Shown here: positions 47,013 to 59,165 of the stretch, in pieces
Position numbering within the stretch: the stretch's first letter is position 1
How the letters are laid out: every line of letters starts with the position of its first letter
NCBI RefSeq assembly: GCF_000499845.2
Contig: NC_023750.2
Span: 4,151,478 to 4,215,477 of the forward strand
Direction of reading: 5' to 3'
From: Phaseolus vulgaris
Taxonomy: Eukaryota > Streptophyta > Magnoliopsida > Fabales > Fabaceae
Length of the DNA stretch: 64,000 nucleotides
Notes under the pieces: model-generated
Databases searched by the model: none
Seen by the model: only the letters and a program-made list of their open reading frames with translations
What the model was told of the DNA's origin: nothing
Position numbers and translations under genes: made by a program

Positions 47013-50000
47013 ATGATCATAGTAAACCTCAATATTAGGGGCTTGGGGGGGGGGGGGAACTAAAGCAAACTATGTGAAACATATTGTAGCCAATGGGGGG
47101 ACAACAATGTTGGTTGGTTGCATAATGAAGGAGACAATGGGGCAGGGAGTATACTATCTATGTGGCACAAAGGAAAATTCATTTATCATTCGCATATCAT
47201 GGGAATCGGATTCATTGCAGTAATAGGCCAGCATGTCAAGTCTAAATGTATGTGTTTTGTGGTTAACGTCTACGCAACATGCAACTACAAGGATAAAGTT
47301 GCTCTATGGGAAGCTTTAACATCCTTCAAAACGTCTTATCAAAACATGGTAGGATGTTTCTGTGGCGACTTTAATGCAGTAAGAAAAGAAGATGAAAGGA
47401 AAGGTGTAAGAGGAAATCACAACCAGCGGAAGGAAATCATTGGTTTTAATTCCTTTATTGACACAAACTGTTTGATAGACATTCCATGTGTGGGTATAAA
47501 ATATACTTGGTTCAAATCAAATGGTACAGCTAAAAGTAGATTGGATAGATTCCTTATCTTTGAAGAGTGGCTCCAAAAATGGCCCTTTCACAAACAATAT
47601 GTGCAACCACGAATTGTGTCGGACCATTGTGCTATTGTAGCGAAGTCCTGGGTCATAGACTGGGGCCCTAAACCCTTTTGTTGTTTAGATGCTTGGTTCA
47701 TGGAGCCAGGGTTCAAGGACTTTGTGAAGGAGAAATGAGGTACATATAGTGTTCAAGGAAATAGCATATCTAAACTCAAGGATAAGCTCAAACTTCTGAA
47801 GAGCGATCTTAAAGACTGGAATAAGAATGTGTTTGGGTGTTTACAGTCAAAACAGAACGGGATTCTAAAGGAAATCGAGGACCTTGATGTGAAGGATGAT
47901 AACGAAGATCTTAAGGAGAATGATCGGCTGAGAAGAATGGAACTACTTAGTCAATTGAGGATGATAGATAATAAGCTCGATTCCCTTGCCAAACAAAAAG
48001 CAAGAGCAAGCTGGTTCAAATAAGGGGACATGAATTCCAGATTCTATCATTCAACCATCCGATGGAGAAGACTTAAAAATGAAGTCAAAGGAGTGGAAGT
48101 GGGGGGCGAATGGTGTGAGGAATCGGAAGGAGTACATAGAGAAGCTGAGGCTCTGTTCGAAAGAAGGTTCACGGCTACACAAGAATTTGGAGTTAATCTA
48201 GGCTCGGTGGAATTTAAATCCCTCCCAGCAGAAATCAGTACAAGAATGGTGGATAATTTCACAGAGGAAGAGGTGAAAGAAGCCATATGGCAGTGTGAAG
48301 GATCAAAAAGCCTAGGACCGGACGGGTTTAACTTTACCTTTATTAAGAACTGCTGGGATTACCTTAAATCTGATATTATGGAAGCAGTGTACCTTTTCCA
48401 AGAAACGGGGGATATTCCAAAGGGGTGTAATGCCTCTTTCATAGCGCTGGTACCTAAAGTGAATGATCCCCTATCCCTAGAGCAGTTCAGACCCATTTCT
48501 CTGGTAGGAGTCTTTTATAAGATTGTTACTAAGGTGTTAGCAGGTCGTATAAAGGAAGTGTTGGCTCTAGTTATTGATGAACATCAATCCGCATTCTTGA
48601 GTAACAGAGGCTTATTAGACAGTGTCCTTATAGCAAACGAGGTAGTAGAGGAGGTGAGGAGGAATCGGAGGTGTGCACTTTGCTTTAAGGTGGACTATGA
48701 GAAAGCATATGATTCAGTAAGGTGGAACTTTTAACTTGATATGCTACACAGGTTGGGGTTTCATAGCAAATGGATAAAGTGGGTCACAGGGTGCTTGAAA
48801 CCGTCTTCTATCTCAGTGCTAGTTAATGGAAGCCCGACTGAGGAATTTACACCCTCAAGAGGGTTGAGGCAGGGAGACCCTCTGGCTCCATTTTTATTCC
48901 TTGTAGTTGCTGAAGGCTTAGCTGGGTTAGTGAGGCAAGCGTCTAGGCACAATATGCTCAAAGGTGTGAAGGTGGGGAGGGGCATAGAGTGCAGTATGCT
49001 ACAATTTGCAGATGACACCCTATTTATGTGTGAAGACTCTTTTTCTAATATCTTCTCTATCAAGACAATTCTATGATGCTTCGAGCTTGCATCAAGGCTG
49101 AAAATTAACTTCCATAAATCGAAGCTGACAGGTGTAAATGTGGATAGATATACATTAGAAACCTATGCGAAGACTTTAAATTGCAATACTATGCAGATTC
49201 CTTTCAAGTATTTGGGTCTTGAAATAGGTGGTAACCCTGGTAAGGCTTCATTCTGGGAGCCTGTCATCAATAGAATTAATGCTAAACTGAGTTCTTGGAA
49301 AGGAAAATTCTTGTCTATGGCAGGAAGAATCTGCTTGATTAAATCAGTCTTCACAGCCATTCCCTTATTCTACCTGTCTTTCTTTAAAGCTCTGGTTTCG
49401 GTTTGTAACAAGATTAAGAGTATACAAAGGAGTTTTCTGTGGGCCTGGGGTAGAGACAACAGGTCTATACCATGGGTAAGCTGGGAGAACATTTGTAAGC
49501 CTCTTGAACAAGGTGGGTTAGGAATCAAAGATATTAGGAAATTCAACTCTGCTCTATTGGCGAAATGGAAGTGGAGGTTGATGAGTGAAGAAGAAGGGAA
49601 ATGGAAAGATATTTTGAAGTCTAAATATGTAATGGTGTCTAGTAATACCAATGGCCAGATGAAAAAACAATCAAGGTGGTGGAGTGATCTACTTAAAATC
49701 TGCAGAGAAGGTGAGGGCGAAGGGTGGTTTCAAAAGGCCGTAGAATGGAAAGTCCGGTCTAGTGACTCAATTAGGATGTGGGAAGATCACTGGGTTAGTC
49801 ACAGTAAGCTCAAGGATTTATATCCCAGATTATACGCTCTGTCCCTACATCCAGGCATGATAGTGGGGGAGACCGGTTTATGGGGAAAAGGTGGATGGCA
49901 ATGGAACTTAAAATGGAGGAGGGAGAGGTTCCAATGGGAAATGGACCAGGAGGAGGAATTATTGGAAATTCTAGATAAGGAAGTCTTACATAAAGATGTA

Positions 50001-50495
50001 AAGGATTTTATTACATGGAGAGGGGATACCAAGGGGATTTTCACTGTGAAATCTGCATACAACCTACTGACCAACCAAGACACTGGACCGAATAGTGATG
50101 TGTTTAGTTTGTTGTGGAAGACCAAAGCTTTACCAAAAGTTATGATTACTGCGTGGAGAATTCTTTGGGACAGAATACCAACTAAAAGGAACCTGGAATC
50201 ACGGGGCATTATAGTAAATTCAGCTCTATGTGTGTTCTATAACATGGCAGAAGAAACCACTCAGCACCTCTTTCTAGACGGTATCTTGGGACCAAATAAT
50301 AAGGATATTGGCAGCCATTTTGAGAACTTCCACCTTGTCCACATGACCGAGAAACAGAATCAGGTATGGAAAGGAGTGTGGGCAGCGATTGTACGTTGTA
50401 TATGGGAGCATAGAAATAGGGTGTTTTTAGAAAAGGGGTCCCCGATTCTGAGGAAATCTTTCAAGCGGCTCAGCTTCTCTCTTGGCTATGGTTGA
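47013..50495 (+). pseudogene. LINE-3 ORF2 (endonuclease / reverse transcriptase), broken by point lesions
   Basis: Begins at about 47013 (IIVNLNIRGLGG), with a run of G near 47045 where the frame is lost. Endonuclease: FCGDFNAVRKEDERKG, IKYTWFKSNGTAKSRLDRF, VSDHCAIVAKSW. RT: KARASWFK, a stop, MNSRFYHSTIRWRR, GSKSLGPDGFNF, LVPKVNDPLSLEQFRPISLVG, VDYEKAYDSVRW, a stop at 48734, GLRQGDPLAPFLFLVVAEGL, LQFADDTLFMCED, a stop at 49076, then IPFKYLGLEIGGNPGKASF. The zinc tail is altered (CVFYNMAEETTQHLFLD with a short deletion). Most lesions are single-base stops, indicating moderate age. Confidence 0.88.
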
Positions 50496-50606
50496 AATAT
50501 AGGGCAAGTTCTTTCTCATATTCATTTTCTGATTGCCATTTGAATCCTAATTAGTGCCTTATGTGTATCAATTGAACCTGATATGATGTAACAAGGAACA
50601 GGTATG

Positions 50607-51215
50607 ATCGCCGATCGATGAATTGGCGCTCTCCATATGTGAGTAGTCGGTGGTCGCCGAAGATATGCAAGGTCAACATGATCGCCGGTCGATGAAAAGG
50701 CGATCTCCATGCGTGCGTAGTCGGTGGTCGTCGAAGGTATGCAAAGGTCAACATGATCGCCGGTCGATGAAGCGGCGTTCGGGTCAACATGATTGCCGGT
50801 CGATGAAACGGCGATCTCCTAGCGTGCGTAGTCGGTGGCCGTATGCAAAGGTCAACATGATCGCCGGTCGATGAAACGACGATCTCCATGCGTGCGTAGT
50901 CGGTGGTCGTCGAAGGTATGCAAAGGTCAACATGATAGCCAATCGATGAAGGGGCGTTCTCCATAGGTCAACATGATCGCCGATCGAAGAAGCGACGTTC
51001 TCCATATGTGTGTAGTCGGTGGTCGCCGATGTTATGCAAGGTCAACATGATCGCCGGTCAATGAAACGACGATCTCCATGTGTGCGTAGTCGGTGGTCGT
51101 CGAAGTTATGCAAAGGTCAACATGATCGCCGGTCGATGAAAAGACGATCTCCATGTGTGCGTAGTCGGTGGCCGTTGAAGTTATGCAAAGGTCAACATGA
51201 TCGCCGAAGTTATGC
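50607..51215. repeat. Minisatellite in the LINE-3 3' region
   Basis: About ten units built on CATGATCGCCGGTCGATGAA followed by GCGATCTCCATGCGTGCGTAG and a spacer with GGTGGTCGTCGAAG. Full units are about 75 bp; shorter ones of 35-40 bp lack the second half. It is GC-richer than the surroundings. Frames through it encode repetitive peptides on both strands, but these are not annotated as genes. The units are adjacent without unique spacers, so this is not a CRISPR array. Confidence 0.88.
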
Positions 51216-51503
51216 AACGTGCATGGGTAACTCGTCGTATGGCGAGGTTAATGTAGGTGGTCTCGGTTCTGGGTGTTTCGGTAAAGTTGAATGTTGCTTT
51301 AAGGCAACCTGCTGGTTATATTTTTGGGTTTGGCTTTCTCACTTTAAGGTTGTTCTGCTCCAACCATAAAGGAGAGTTTCTTTTGTGGATGATATAGGAG
51401 GTCCACTTCAGGTTACTGTATATGGATTAGGATACCCCTGAAGTATCCCCTTTAATTTTATTTATTCATTGCTGATAAAAAAAAAAAATAATATAAAGAA
51501 GAA

Positions 51504-52660
51504 CTATTTATTCTTATCCATTTCGCTCCGTGGTAAAGTTTATGGGTATATCTTCTTTTGATATACTTTGGAGTGACTAGTGTTTGAACTCAATGATCTC
51601 GAGTGAAAGAAGACAAAGAAAGAAATTGAGGATAAATGGAAATTTCATTTGTTTTGAAGATATTTGCTTATGTGATATTGTTTACCTTTATTCTATTTTT
51701 TTGTTGGTAGGAATTTATTGGTCCATCTCCTCTTATGCAGGAATATAATTCTTTTAAAATAAATTTGGATATCAAAGAAAAGAATTTATCTAAATAGGAG
51801 GAAAATCTTATGATAAAAAAAAGTATGTTGTTATATTTCCTTAATATTTGATATTGAAAATTATGATAATGGTCCTATAACTTGCAGAATTTTATTGATT
51901 TATTTTTTCTATGACTGTTTGCAAATTTTGGTCATTCAAAAATTAGCAGTTGGGTATATGTTTTTGAGTACTTGTGCAATTGGAATGTTATTAAATTTTC
52001 AAATTGACCATGTTTTCCTATAAAATGATTTATGCTAATGGTCTTATGCTTTTTCTTTTCTCTGTAGAATACAACTTGGATCTTTGCAGTTGAGATGCAG
52101 AAACTTCTTGACGGTGATACTTCAAATCATATCTATTAGTGATTATCGGTACAACATTACAGATGAATCTTATCATCAGTATCATCTGAAAATGTTTGAC
52201 TTTCTATCTGTCTATGAATGCTAATGAAACAATTACCAGTAAATCTTGATGTCAAACCAAACTTAGAAACAATTGAGCACCAAACCTAACCGATGTTAAC
52301 AAAGACAATGTTTTTTTAATTTTTTACTGCATTTCAAATAGATGTACAATATTACTACATAGTCTAACAATAGACTTTCCAATTCATTTGTTCTATGATA
52401 ATAATTATACTATAAATTATATTTCAAATTATACTATAAATAAAATTTAAAATTTGTAGAGAAAAACAAAACTAATGGCAACTTTGAATTTAATCCTTAA
52501 CAAATTCCTCCTTTAAACTCGAACATTTTCTATTTTTCATTCCAATCATCTCCTTCAATTTTTCAAAACATTATCGCTGACCAAAAAAAGAAACTGTTGG
52601 TAGAGGCTTTTGTCAAAATGCATGCTACTAGGTCATGACTTGCAACATGAATTATAGGTA
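51504..52660. repeat. Duplicated relic segment D2
   Basis: Matches D1 (33225-33266 plus 41562-43087) and lacks the LINE-1, MITE and LINE-fragment insertions, so it serves as the empty-site reference for all three. It includes the second copy of the exon-like relic (51710-51835) and of the Copia tail relic (52575-52660), and ends where a Ty3/gypsy fragment starts. Confidence 0.82.
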
Positions 52661-54085
52661 TGCTAAAAATAAAAAAGACATTATTGACAAGCTTATGCAG
52701 AAATATTTGAAGTTTGGAATAATTCAAAACAGCAATAACCCCTATGCGAGTCCAGTAGTTCTGGTGGAAAGAAACATGGATCATGGCGGTTATGCGTGGA
52801 TTAACAGTTAAACAAGGGTACAGTGAAAAACAAGTTTCCTAATCTATGATTTGTTAGATGAACCTAAAGGTTCCACAATCTTTTTGAAAATTGACTTGAG
52901 AGCAGGATACAATCAAGTCAGAATGGACCCTGCAGATATATGAAATACATTCAGAACATTCAGAACACATTCAGGGCATTATGAATACTTGGTAATGCCC
53001 TTCGGCCTCACGAATGCACCTGCTCATTTTAAGGGACTTGTGAACACAATATTTCAACAGTTTTTGAGGACATTTTTATTGGTTTTCTTCTATGATATTC
53101 TCATTTATAGTAAGAATTTGATAGAACATCAACAACCGCGACAAATCCTAGTAACCCTTAGACTCAATTCTTTATTTGCTAAAAGATCTAAGTGTTATTT
53201 TGCAGTGGATAATGTGGAATATTTGGAACATATCATATCGGAGAAAGGTGTTTCTACTGATCCTAATAAAATTGCAGCCATTGTCAATTGGCCTTTACCT
53301 CAGACCCTAAAGCAGTTGAGGGTTTTTTTTGGGGTTAGCTGGTTATTATAGGCGATTTGTTAAAGACTATGGAGTCATCACTAAACCCTTAACTGATATG
53401 TTAAGAAGAGATAATTTTACATGGACTGATATAGCTGTACAAGCTTTTGACAAGCTGAAAACATTAATGAGTAGCACACCAATTTTGACACTTCCAAAAC
53501 TTCTCACAAAATTTTGTTATTGAGGTAGATGCTTTTAACAAGCAACAACAGTCTTATTCAATTTAAGAAAAGGAATTGTTGGGAGTAGTCTTTGTTGTAC
53601 AAAGATGGATGCATTACCAATTAAATAGGCATTTTATTATCAAAACAAATCATTACAGCGTAAAATACATCCTGGACCAGAGACCACTGATTTTCAGCAA
53701 AAAACTGGTTAGTGAAATTGATGGAATTTGACTTCTCAATAGAGTACAGAAAAGGGCAAGACAATGTTGTAGTTGATGCCTTTTCTAGACTGGATAATGG
53801 GGAATGCAAAAGCCTTAAGTCACATCTGCTAACTAGAATAAAACAATCTTAGACTACCGATTCAAATTTACAGAAATTAATTTCAGAGGTGTAGAAAAAT
53901 GTGAGTACCCATAAGCATATACTTGACAGCATGATGAATTGAGGAGAAAAGGAAGATTGGTGGTAGGAAACGACTTCCTGTTGAGGACAAAAATTCTGTA
54001 GTGGTTGTATGCTTAAGCTAGTGGGGGACATTTGGGAGTTAATGCAACTATAAAAAGAATTAAATCAGTGGTTTAAGAGGATGAA
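52661..54085 (+). pseudogene. Ty3/gypsy polyprotein relic
   Basis: The degenerate RT starts with KKDIIDKLMQKYLKFGIIQ and NPYASPVVLV, then YLVMPFGLTNAPAHF and FLLVFFYDILIYSKN. A canonical gypsy RT has FFDDILIYS, so the first catalytic Asp is Tyr here. It continues with LEHIISEKGVSTDP, INWPLPQTLKQLR-like sequence, LAGYYRRFVKDYG and PILTLP, then an RNase H remnant (KELLGVVFVVQRW) and the integrase zinc region (GRLVVGNDFLL, GGHLGVNATIKRIKS) near 53950-54065. There are many stops and no LTR was found. Confidence 0.82.
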
Positions 54086-55022
54086 TGATTGAAATCGAGG
54101 AGAGTGAAGGAGCATCGAATTAGAATAATTTACTGGATGGAATTTCTTTAGAATTTGAGAAGTTATAGGAGAAGAGTGAACATGTTGCAGTAATAAAGTA
54201 TTAAAGTTTTTCAAAATAAAAAATAAGAGATGGACTTAATTAAAAAAATAATAAAAACACTTTACTGAGATTTATTAGAAAAACTGTTTGATGTTTACTG
54301 GAATTTAAAAAACCTCTACTTGATTATCTTACTAGAGGTTATTATAACCTCTACTAATAAACCCCTCTTAAAACTTTCATATCTTCTGAAAATATAATTT
54401 TACTTCAGCTAAGCACTTTAATCAATAAAAGATATATGGAATTTAATGTAGAGTGATTGTGGGTGTGTGTCATTGGGCACTTCGAGATTACGTATAAAAA
54501 ATATTAATCTTTGCAGCACTAACCTGGTTTTTTTAAATATAATTATCTTTTCTCCAACTCTTTTTGGTTCTTAAAACAAAAGTTAAATGTGTTATGGTAT
54601 TTCAACATTGTCTTCATCAACACTTTTGGTACAAAATTTTTATAAAGTGTTTTTTTATTTATAATAAATAAAATAAAGTGTCCCCACCCTTTTTAAAAAA
54701 AGGGTGCCGAATAAAAAATTATAAGATTTTTTTATCATGACATTTCTTTATTAGACTCAGAGATGAGATGATAAGTGCATAAACAACTGTAATTTTAATA
54801 TCCTTAACATTATTGCGTTACATTTGAAGTGTTGACTCCAATTCCTTTGAAGGACTTCTGTTCTTCGTCATCATCATCTTCTTCAATCCTTTTTTGTTTT
54901 GTTTTATGAGAACTTGTAATTCGTGAAGTAATTTTAAATTTTGAAACGAAATATATAGTTTTTCTATCCACAAATGTCTTATCAGATCTTAGATCTTTGA
55001 AGAGTTTACTTCAATTCCTTTG
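54086..55022. other. 5' flank of TNL-B
   Basis: AT-rich region. It contains a decayed duplicate of the TNL-B start (54838-54895: CCAATTCCTTTGAAGGACTTC then a run coding for serines) about 165 bases upstream of the real one, and a small inverted repeat near 54318-54360 (AACCTCTACT and AGAGGTT). No separate gene was seen. Confidence 0.5.
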
Positions 55023-57583
55023 ATGGAGTTCACTTCTTCGTCGTCATCATCTTCATCCTTCTCAAAGTCAGGACCCCAGTTCATATACGATGTGTTCATC
55101 AACTCTTGGGGAGAAGAAATCTGTAGAAAGTTGGTTTCTCATCTACATTCTCTCCTTTTACAAGCTCAAGTCAAAACTTTGATTAAGGAGGAGAATCTGC
55201 AGGAGGGAATAGATCTGGAAGAACACATGCGAGCAATAGCAGCCTCTAAGATTGCAATAATCGTTTTCTCCAAGTCATACACTGAATCTACCTGCTGCCT
55301 TCTTCAGCTTGAAAACATCATTGAATGCCACGAAACATTTGGTCAAATAATTCTTCCCATATTTTACGAGATTGACCCATTGGACGTACGTGATCAGAAG
55401 GATGATTTGGGAAAAGCGTTGGAAGAAGCTGCACACAAAAGCTATTCAGGAGAGCAACTGGAGCATGCATTGTCCAGGTGGAGCCGTGCACTCACCACAG
55501 CTGCAGGTATCAGTGGTTGGGATGTCAGAGATTTCAGGTAAACAGATGAATCCTTCGTACTTTCTTCTGTTTGAGATTGAATGAAGCATATGCTAAGGTT
55601 TTAGTAATACATTACCCTTCATCTTCAAGGCATGATGCTGAACTTGTGGAGAAAGTTGTTTTCCGCGTTCTTGAATTGCTGGACTATAAAGACTTGTCTA
55701 TTACCCAATTTCCTGTTGGATTAGACTCCCGGATGGAAATGGTGATTGGAGGTATTGAAAATCATTGCAGGAAAGTGTGTATGATAGGGATATGGGGAAT
55801 GGGAGGATCAGGTAAAACTACCATAGCCAAAGCCATCTATAATCGAATTTATCGTCAATTTATTGGTAAGAGTTTTATTGAAAATATTAGAGAAGTTTGG
55901 GATCGAGTAGATAAAAGGCATGTTGATTTGCAAGAAAATTTTCTTTATGGTATCCTAAAACCCAAGCTCGAGGTGGAAAGCGTTGGGATGGGAAGTACTA
56001 TGTTCGAGAATGGACTTTCTCGAAAAAAGTTGCTGATTGTGCTTCATGATGTGATTGAGTTTGGCCAATTAGAAAACCTATGCGGAAATCGTGAATGGTT
56101 CGGTCAAGGAACTCTGATAATCATTACAACTAGAGATGTTTATCTACTGAACCGACTCAAAGTTGATTATGTTTATCAAATGGATCATATGAATGAAAAT
56201 GAGTCTCTTGAGCTTTTTAGTTGGCATGCCTTTAGAGAAGCGAAACCAAGAAAAGACTTCAATGAACTTGCAAGAAACATAGTTGCTCACTGTGGAGGAC
56301 TACCATTAGTTCTTGAGGTCCTTGGTTCCATTTTATGTAATAAGACAATAAAAGAGTGGGAAAGTCTATCGTTAAAAGCAGAAGTAATTCCCACTAATAA
56401 AATTCAAGAGAACTTGAGATTAAGTTTTGACGGTTTATACAATGTCACGGAACAGGATTTATTTCTTGATATATGTTGTTTCTTTATTGGTAAAGAGAGA
56501 GGTTATGTGACAGAGATACTAAACGGGTGTGGACTATATGCTGATATTGGAATAACGGTTCTCATAGAACGTGGTCTTATAAAATTTGAAAGGAACAACA
56601 AACTTTCAATGCATCCTTTGTTACGAGACATGGGAAGAGAAATTATTCATCAGAGTTGGCCAAATGAACCGGGGAAAAGAAGTCGATTATGGTTTCAGAA
56701 TGATGTAGAACATGTACTGGAAGAGAATACTGTAAGAACATTCTTTATATTATTTTGAAACTTATTTTCAAAGTGTTTTCATTTTCAAGTTCAATGCATC
56801 TGTTGTTACCTTGTTAGACTCAGCATTCAGTTTCAATGATCAAAAGAAATTGAGAGATTTCTCAATTGTATCTCTTCGCTATATTCATCACAGGGGACAG
56901 AAGCTATCCAGGGACTGTCCCTGAAACTGCATTCAACCAGCAGAGATAGCTTCAAAGCTCATGCTTTCAAGAAAATGAAGAGATTAAGACTGCTACAACT
57001 GGATTATGTACAACTTATTGGAGATTATGGATACTTTTCTAAACAATTGAGATGGATTTCTTGGCAAGGGTTTCCTTCCAAGTACATACCAAATAACTTT
57101 CATATGGAAAATGTAATTGCAATTAATTTAAAACATAGTCATCTTCAACTCGTCTGGAAACAACCCCAGGTATTTATTACATGCTTTTTTTCTTTTAAAA
57201 CTCACATGTTAATTAAAATAGATATAGTATAATTGGTTCAGGTTATAACTATTGCATTCTTCTATTTTCTTCTCTAATATTTTCCAAAATTACTATCTTT
57301 GTAGGTTTTAAAGTGGCTAAAATTCCTTAATCTTAGTCACTCCAAGTTTTTGAGAGAAACACCTGACTTTTCAGGACTACCAAGTCTTGAAAAGCTCATT
57401 CTAAAAGATTGCCCAAGTTTGTGCAAGGTACACCAATCCATTGGAGATCTCCAGAATCTAGTACTGATAAATTTGAAAGACTGCACAAGTCTAAGCAATC
57501 TGCCCATAGAGGTATATAAGTTGAAATCTTTAAGAACTTTAATCCTCTCTGGTTGTTTCAAGATTAATAGTACTTCATTTTGA
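55023..57583 (+). CDS. Truncated, divergent TIR-NBS-LRR protein (TNL-B)
   Basis: Four exons with GT..AG junctions: 55023-55537, 55630-56731, 56894-57169, 57305-57583; 723 codons, open. The start is the ATG at 55023, not the TTG before it. The TIR domain is divergent: INSWGEE where INFRGED is usual, and CCLLQL with Gln95 in place of the catalytic Glu and Cys91 in place of Trp. NBS: IWGMGGSGKTTIAKAIY, kinase-2 LIVLHDV (first Asp replaced by His), IIITTRDVYLL, CGGLPLVLEVLG and MHPLLRDMGRE. LRR: RWISWQGFPSKYIP, LILKDCPSLCKVHQSIG, LSNLP and LILSGC. Homology to TNL-A/C ends near 57568 and a stop follows, so the second half of exon 4 and the post-LRR exon are missing. It may encode a shortened receptor or be a pseudogene. 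Confidence 0.75.
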
Positions 57584-58315
57584 AGATTCTAATTCACTGT
57601 GGTGGGTATTTGTGAGTGGTTATTGGCTTTTGGAGGCAGTGAAGGTTACTTGGTGAAGTGAATTCTGTTTTTTTTTTCTCATGGTTTCCTGTTTGTGTTT
57701 TTTTTTTACGTTTTCTTCTTGTATATCTATTGACTTTTGGGCCTTCCAGTTCTGTATCTTGGGCTAAAGCTCAACCTATTGTATTGTGTAATTTATATAT
57801 AACGTGCACCATACAATGTAATAACACACATAGCAGTTTTATTTTTCAGAAACAATATCATCTTTGAAGGATTAAGGCACTGCCTTCAAAACAACCACAA
57901 CAACATGGAGGATTTTAGAAAATAAAATTGCTACAAAGGCCAATTTGAAAAGATGTAGGATAATTATGAGTAATAGTATATGTGGGGAAGAAGATGAGAC
58001 AACATGTAATATGTAGAGTGGTTTGGCTAGTACGGGGTGGTATGTTATTAATACGTGTTGTGAAATATAAAGGGCAATGGTTTATTGGATTATGCAGGAA
58101 ACAAGAATTATGGTAAGTTATACAGTTTATTGGATCATAGCATGATGCTTTTTTAGTTTTCATGGGCTTGCAAGCATAAGGTATAGGTTTTCTATGATTA
58201 TCTTTTTGTTTTTAATCGTTTTTTTTTTTTAATAGGATTGAAATCTTCAAATAGTCCATATTTATTAATTTTTTTTGTCATAAAAAAAATTATATACAAA
58301 ACATAAAAGCCTAAA
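57584..58315. other. Unique sequence after the TNL-B break, no gene seen
   Basis: About 730 bp that matches neither TNL-A nor TNL-C, lying between the point where the TNL-B exon 4 loses homology and the start of the duplicated 3' flank. Open frames are short and without recognised domains. Confidence 0.45.
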
Positions 58316-58734
58316 CTAATTGTCAATAAAAAGTACACATGGGTAATTTTTTAACTATTAGCGGTAATTGTCTACATGGTTAATTTTTTGAATTTTTTAA
58401 AGATTATATTTAGACATATCAAATGAATATTAATTTATAAGAATTAATTTTAAAAGAATTCATAACAAATTAAAATAATTTGTAAGATCATGACTATATT
58501 TGAAAATAATTAGTTGAAAATTTAAAATTTAAAACAATTAGGTGACTTTACGCAACAGAAAACAATAATGAAACTTATAAATGTAAATTGAAAAAAAAAA
58601 CATGAAATATTTTAAAATTAGACATAAAAAAATATAATCATTGTAAATAACGAGAAATGAAATCAAACTTTGTTTAATTTAGTCTTTAAGGGATGAGGCT
58701 ACGGTGCTTCTTATGTTGAAAAATACGAGAATTT

Positions 58735-59150
58735 CTGAATGCAATATTATATGCTAAAAAGGCAAAAGAATGGACAAAAGTAAAAACTACAAAGCAAATA
58801 CAATAAACAGTTCAAGTAAAGCCAAGGAAGCAAGAACTGAGAAACAGGTAAAATGAGTATGAATCTCATAACTACGAGCTATACTCAATGAAAAACAAGG
58901 AAAGGATCAGAAAAGATAAATTGCAATGAAGGACACAAGGATTAAACAGCAGCTGTCTTTATATCATAATGCAATGTCTTATTTTAAGAGGATTCCTATT
59001 GAAATATTATATGCTAAAAGGGAAAATAATTGACAAAAGTAAAATCCAGAAAAAAAAAAATACAATAAACAGCTCAAGCAAAGCCAAGGAAGCACCACTG
59101 AGGACTGAGAAACAGGGTAAAATAAACATGATTCAAAAAAGAACATAAAT
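58735..59150. repeat. Tandem duplication in the TNL-C 3' flank
   Basis: Two diverged copies of a segment with ATATTATATGCTAAAA and CAATAAACAG(T/C)TCAAG, at about 58742-58860 and 59003-59120. The TNL-A flank has a single version at about 1168-1290, so the doubling occurred after the segmental duplication or was lost on the left. Confidence 0.6.
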
Positions 59151-59165
59151 GACATACCAGAAAAG

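Larger units (their letters stand above)
44027..51487 (+). mobile_element. LINE-3, full-length L1-type retrotransposon
   Basis: Flanked by ATAATATAAAGAAGAA at 44011-44026 and 51488-51503, a 16-bp target-site duplication. It has a 5' UTR, ORF1 (44045-47012, itself interrupted by a CACTA-like insertion), ORF2 (47013-50495), a minisatellite-bearing 3' region, a 3' stem-loop at 51430-51448 and the terminus TTGCTGATAAAAAA. About 6.7 kb without the insertion. Frames contain several stops and frameshifts, so it is not active. Confidence 0.93.

Noticed and set aside
50522..51369. Repetitive frames and a CRISPR-like look of the 75-bp repeats
   Set aside because: Units are adjacent without unique spacers, no cas genes exist, and the host is a plant. 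It is a minisatellite within LINE-3.
54318..54375. Inverted repeat AACCTCTACT / AGAGGTT upstream of TNL-B
   Set aside because: Short and imperfect, with no flanking duplication; too weak to call a mobile element.
54690..54715. Palindrome CACCCTTTTT / AAAAAAGGGTG resembling a terminator hairpin
   Set aside because: Bacterial-style terminators do not apply in a plant nuclear genome, and no gene ends here.
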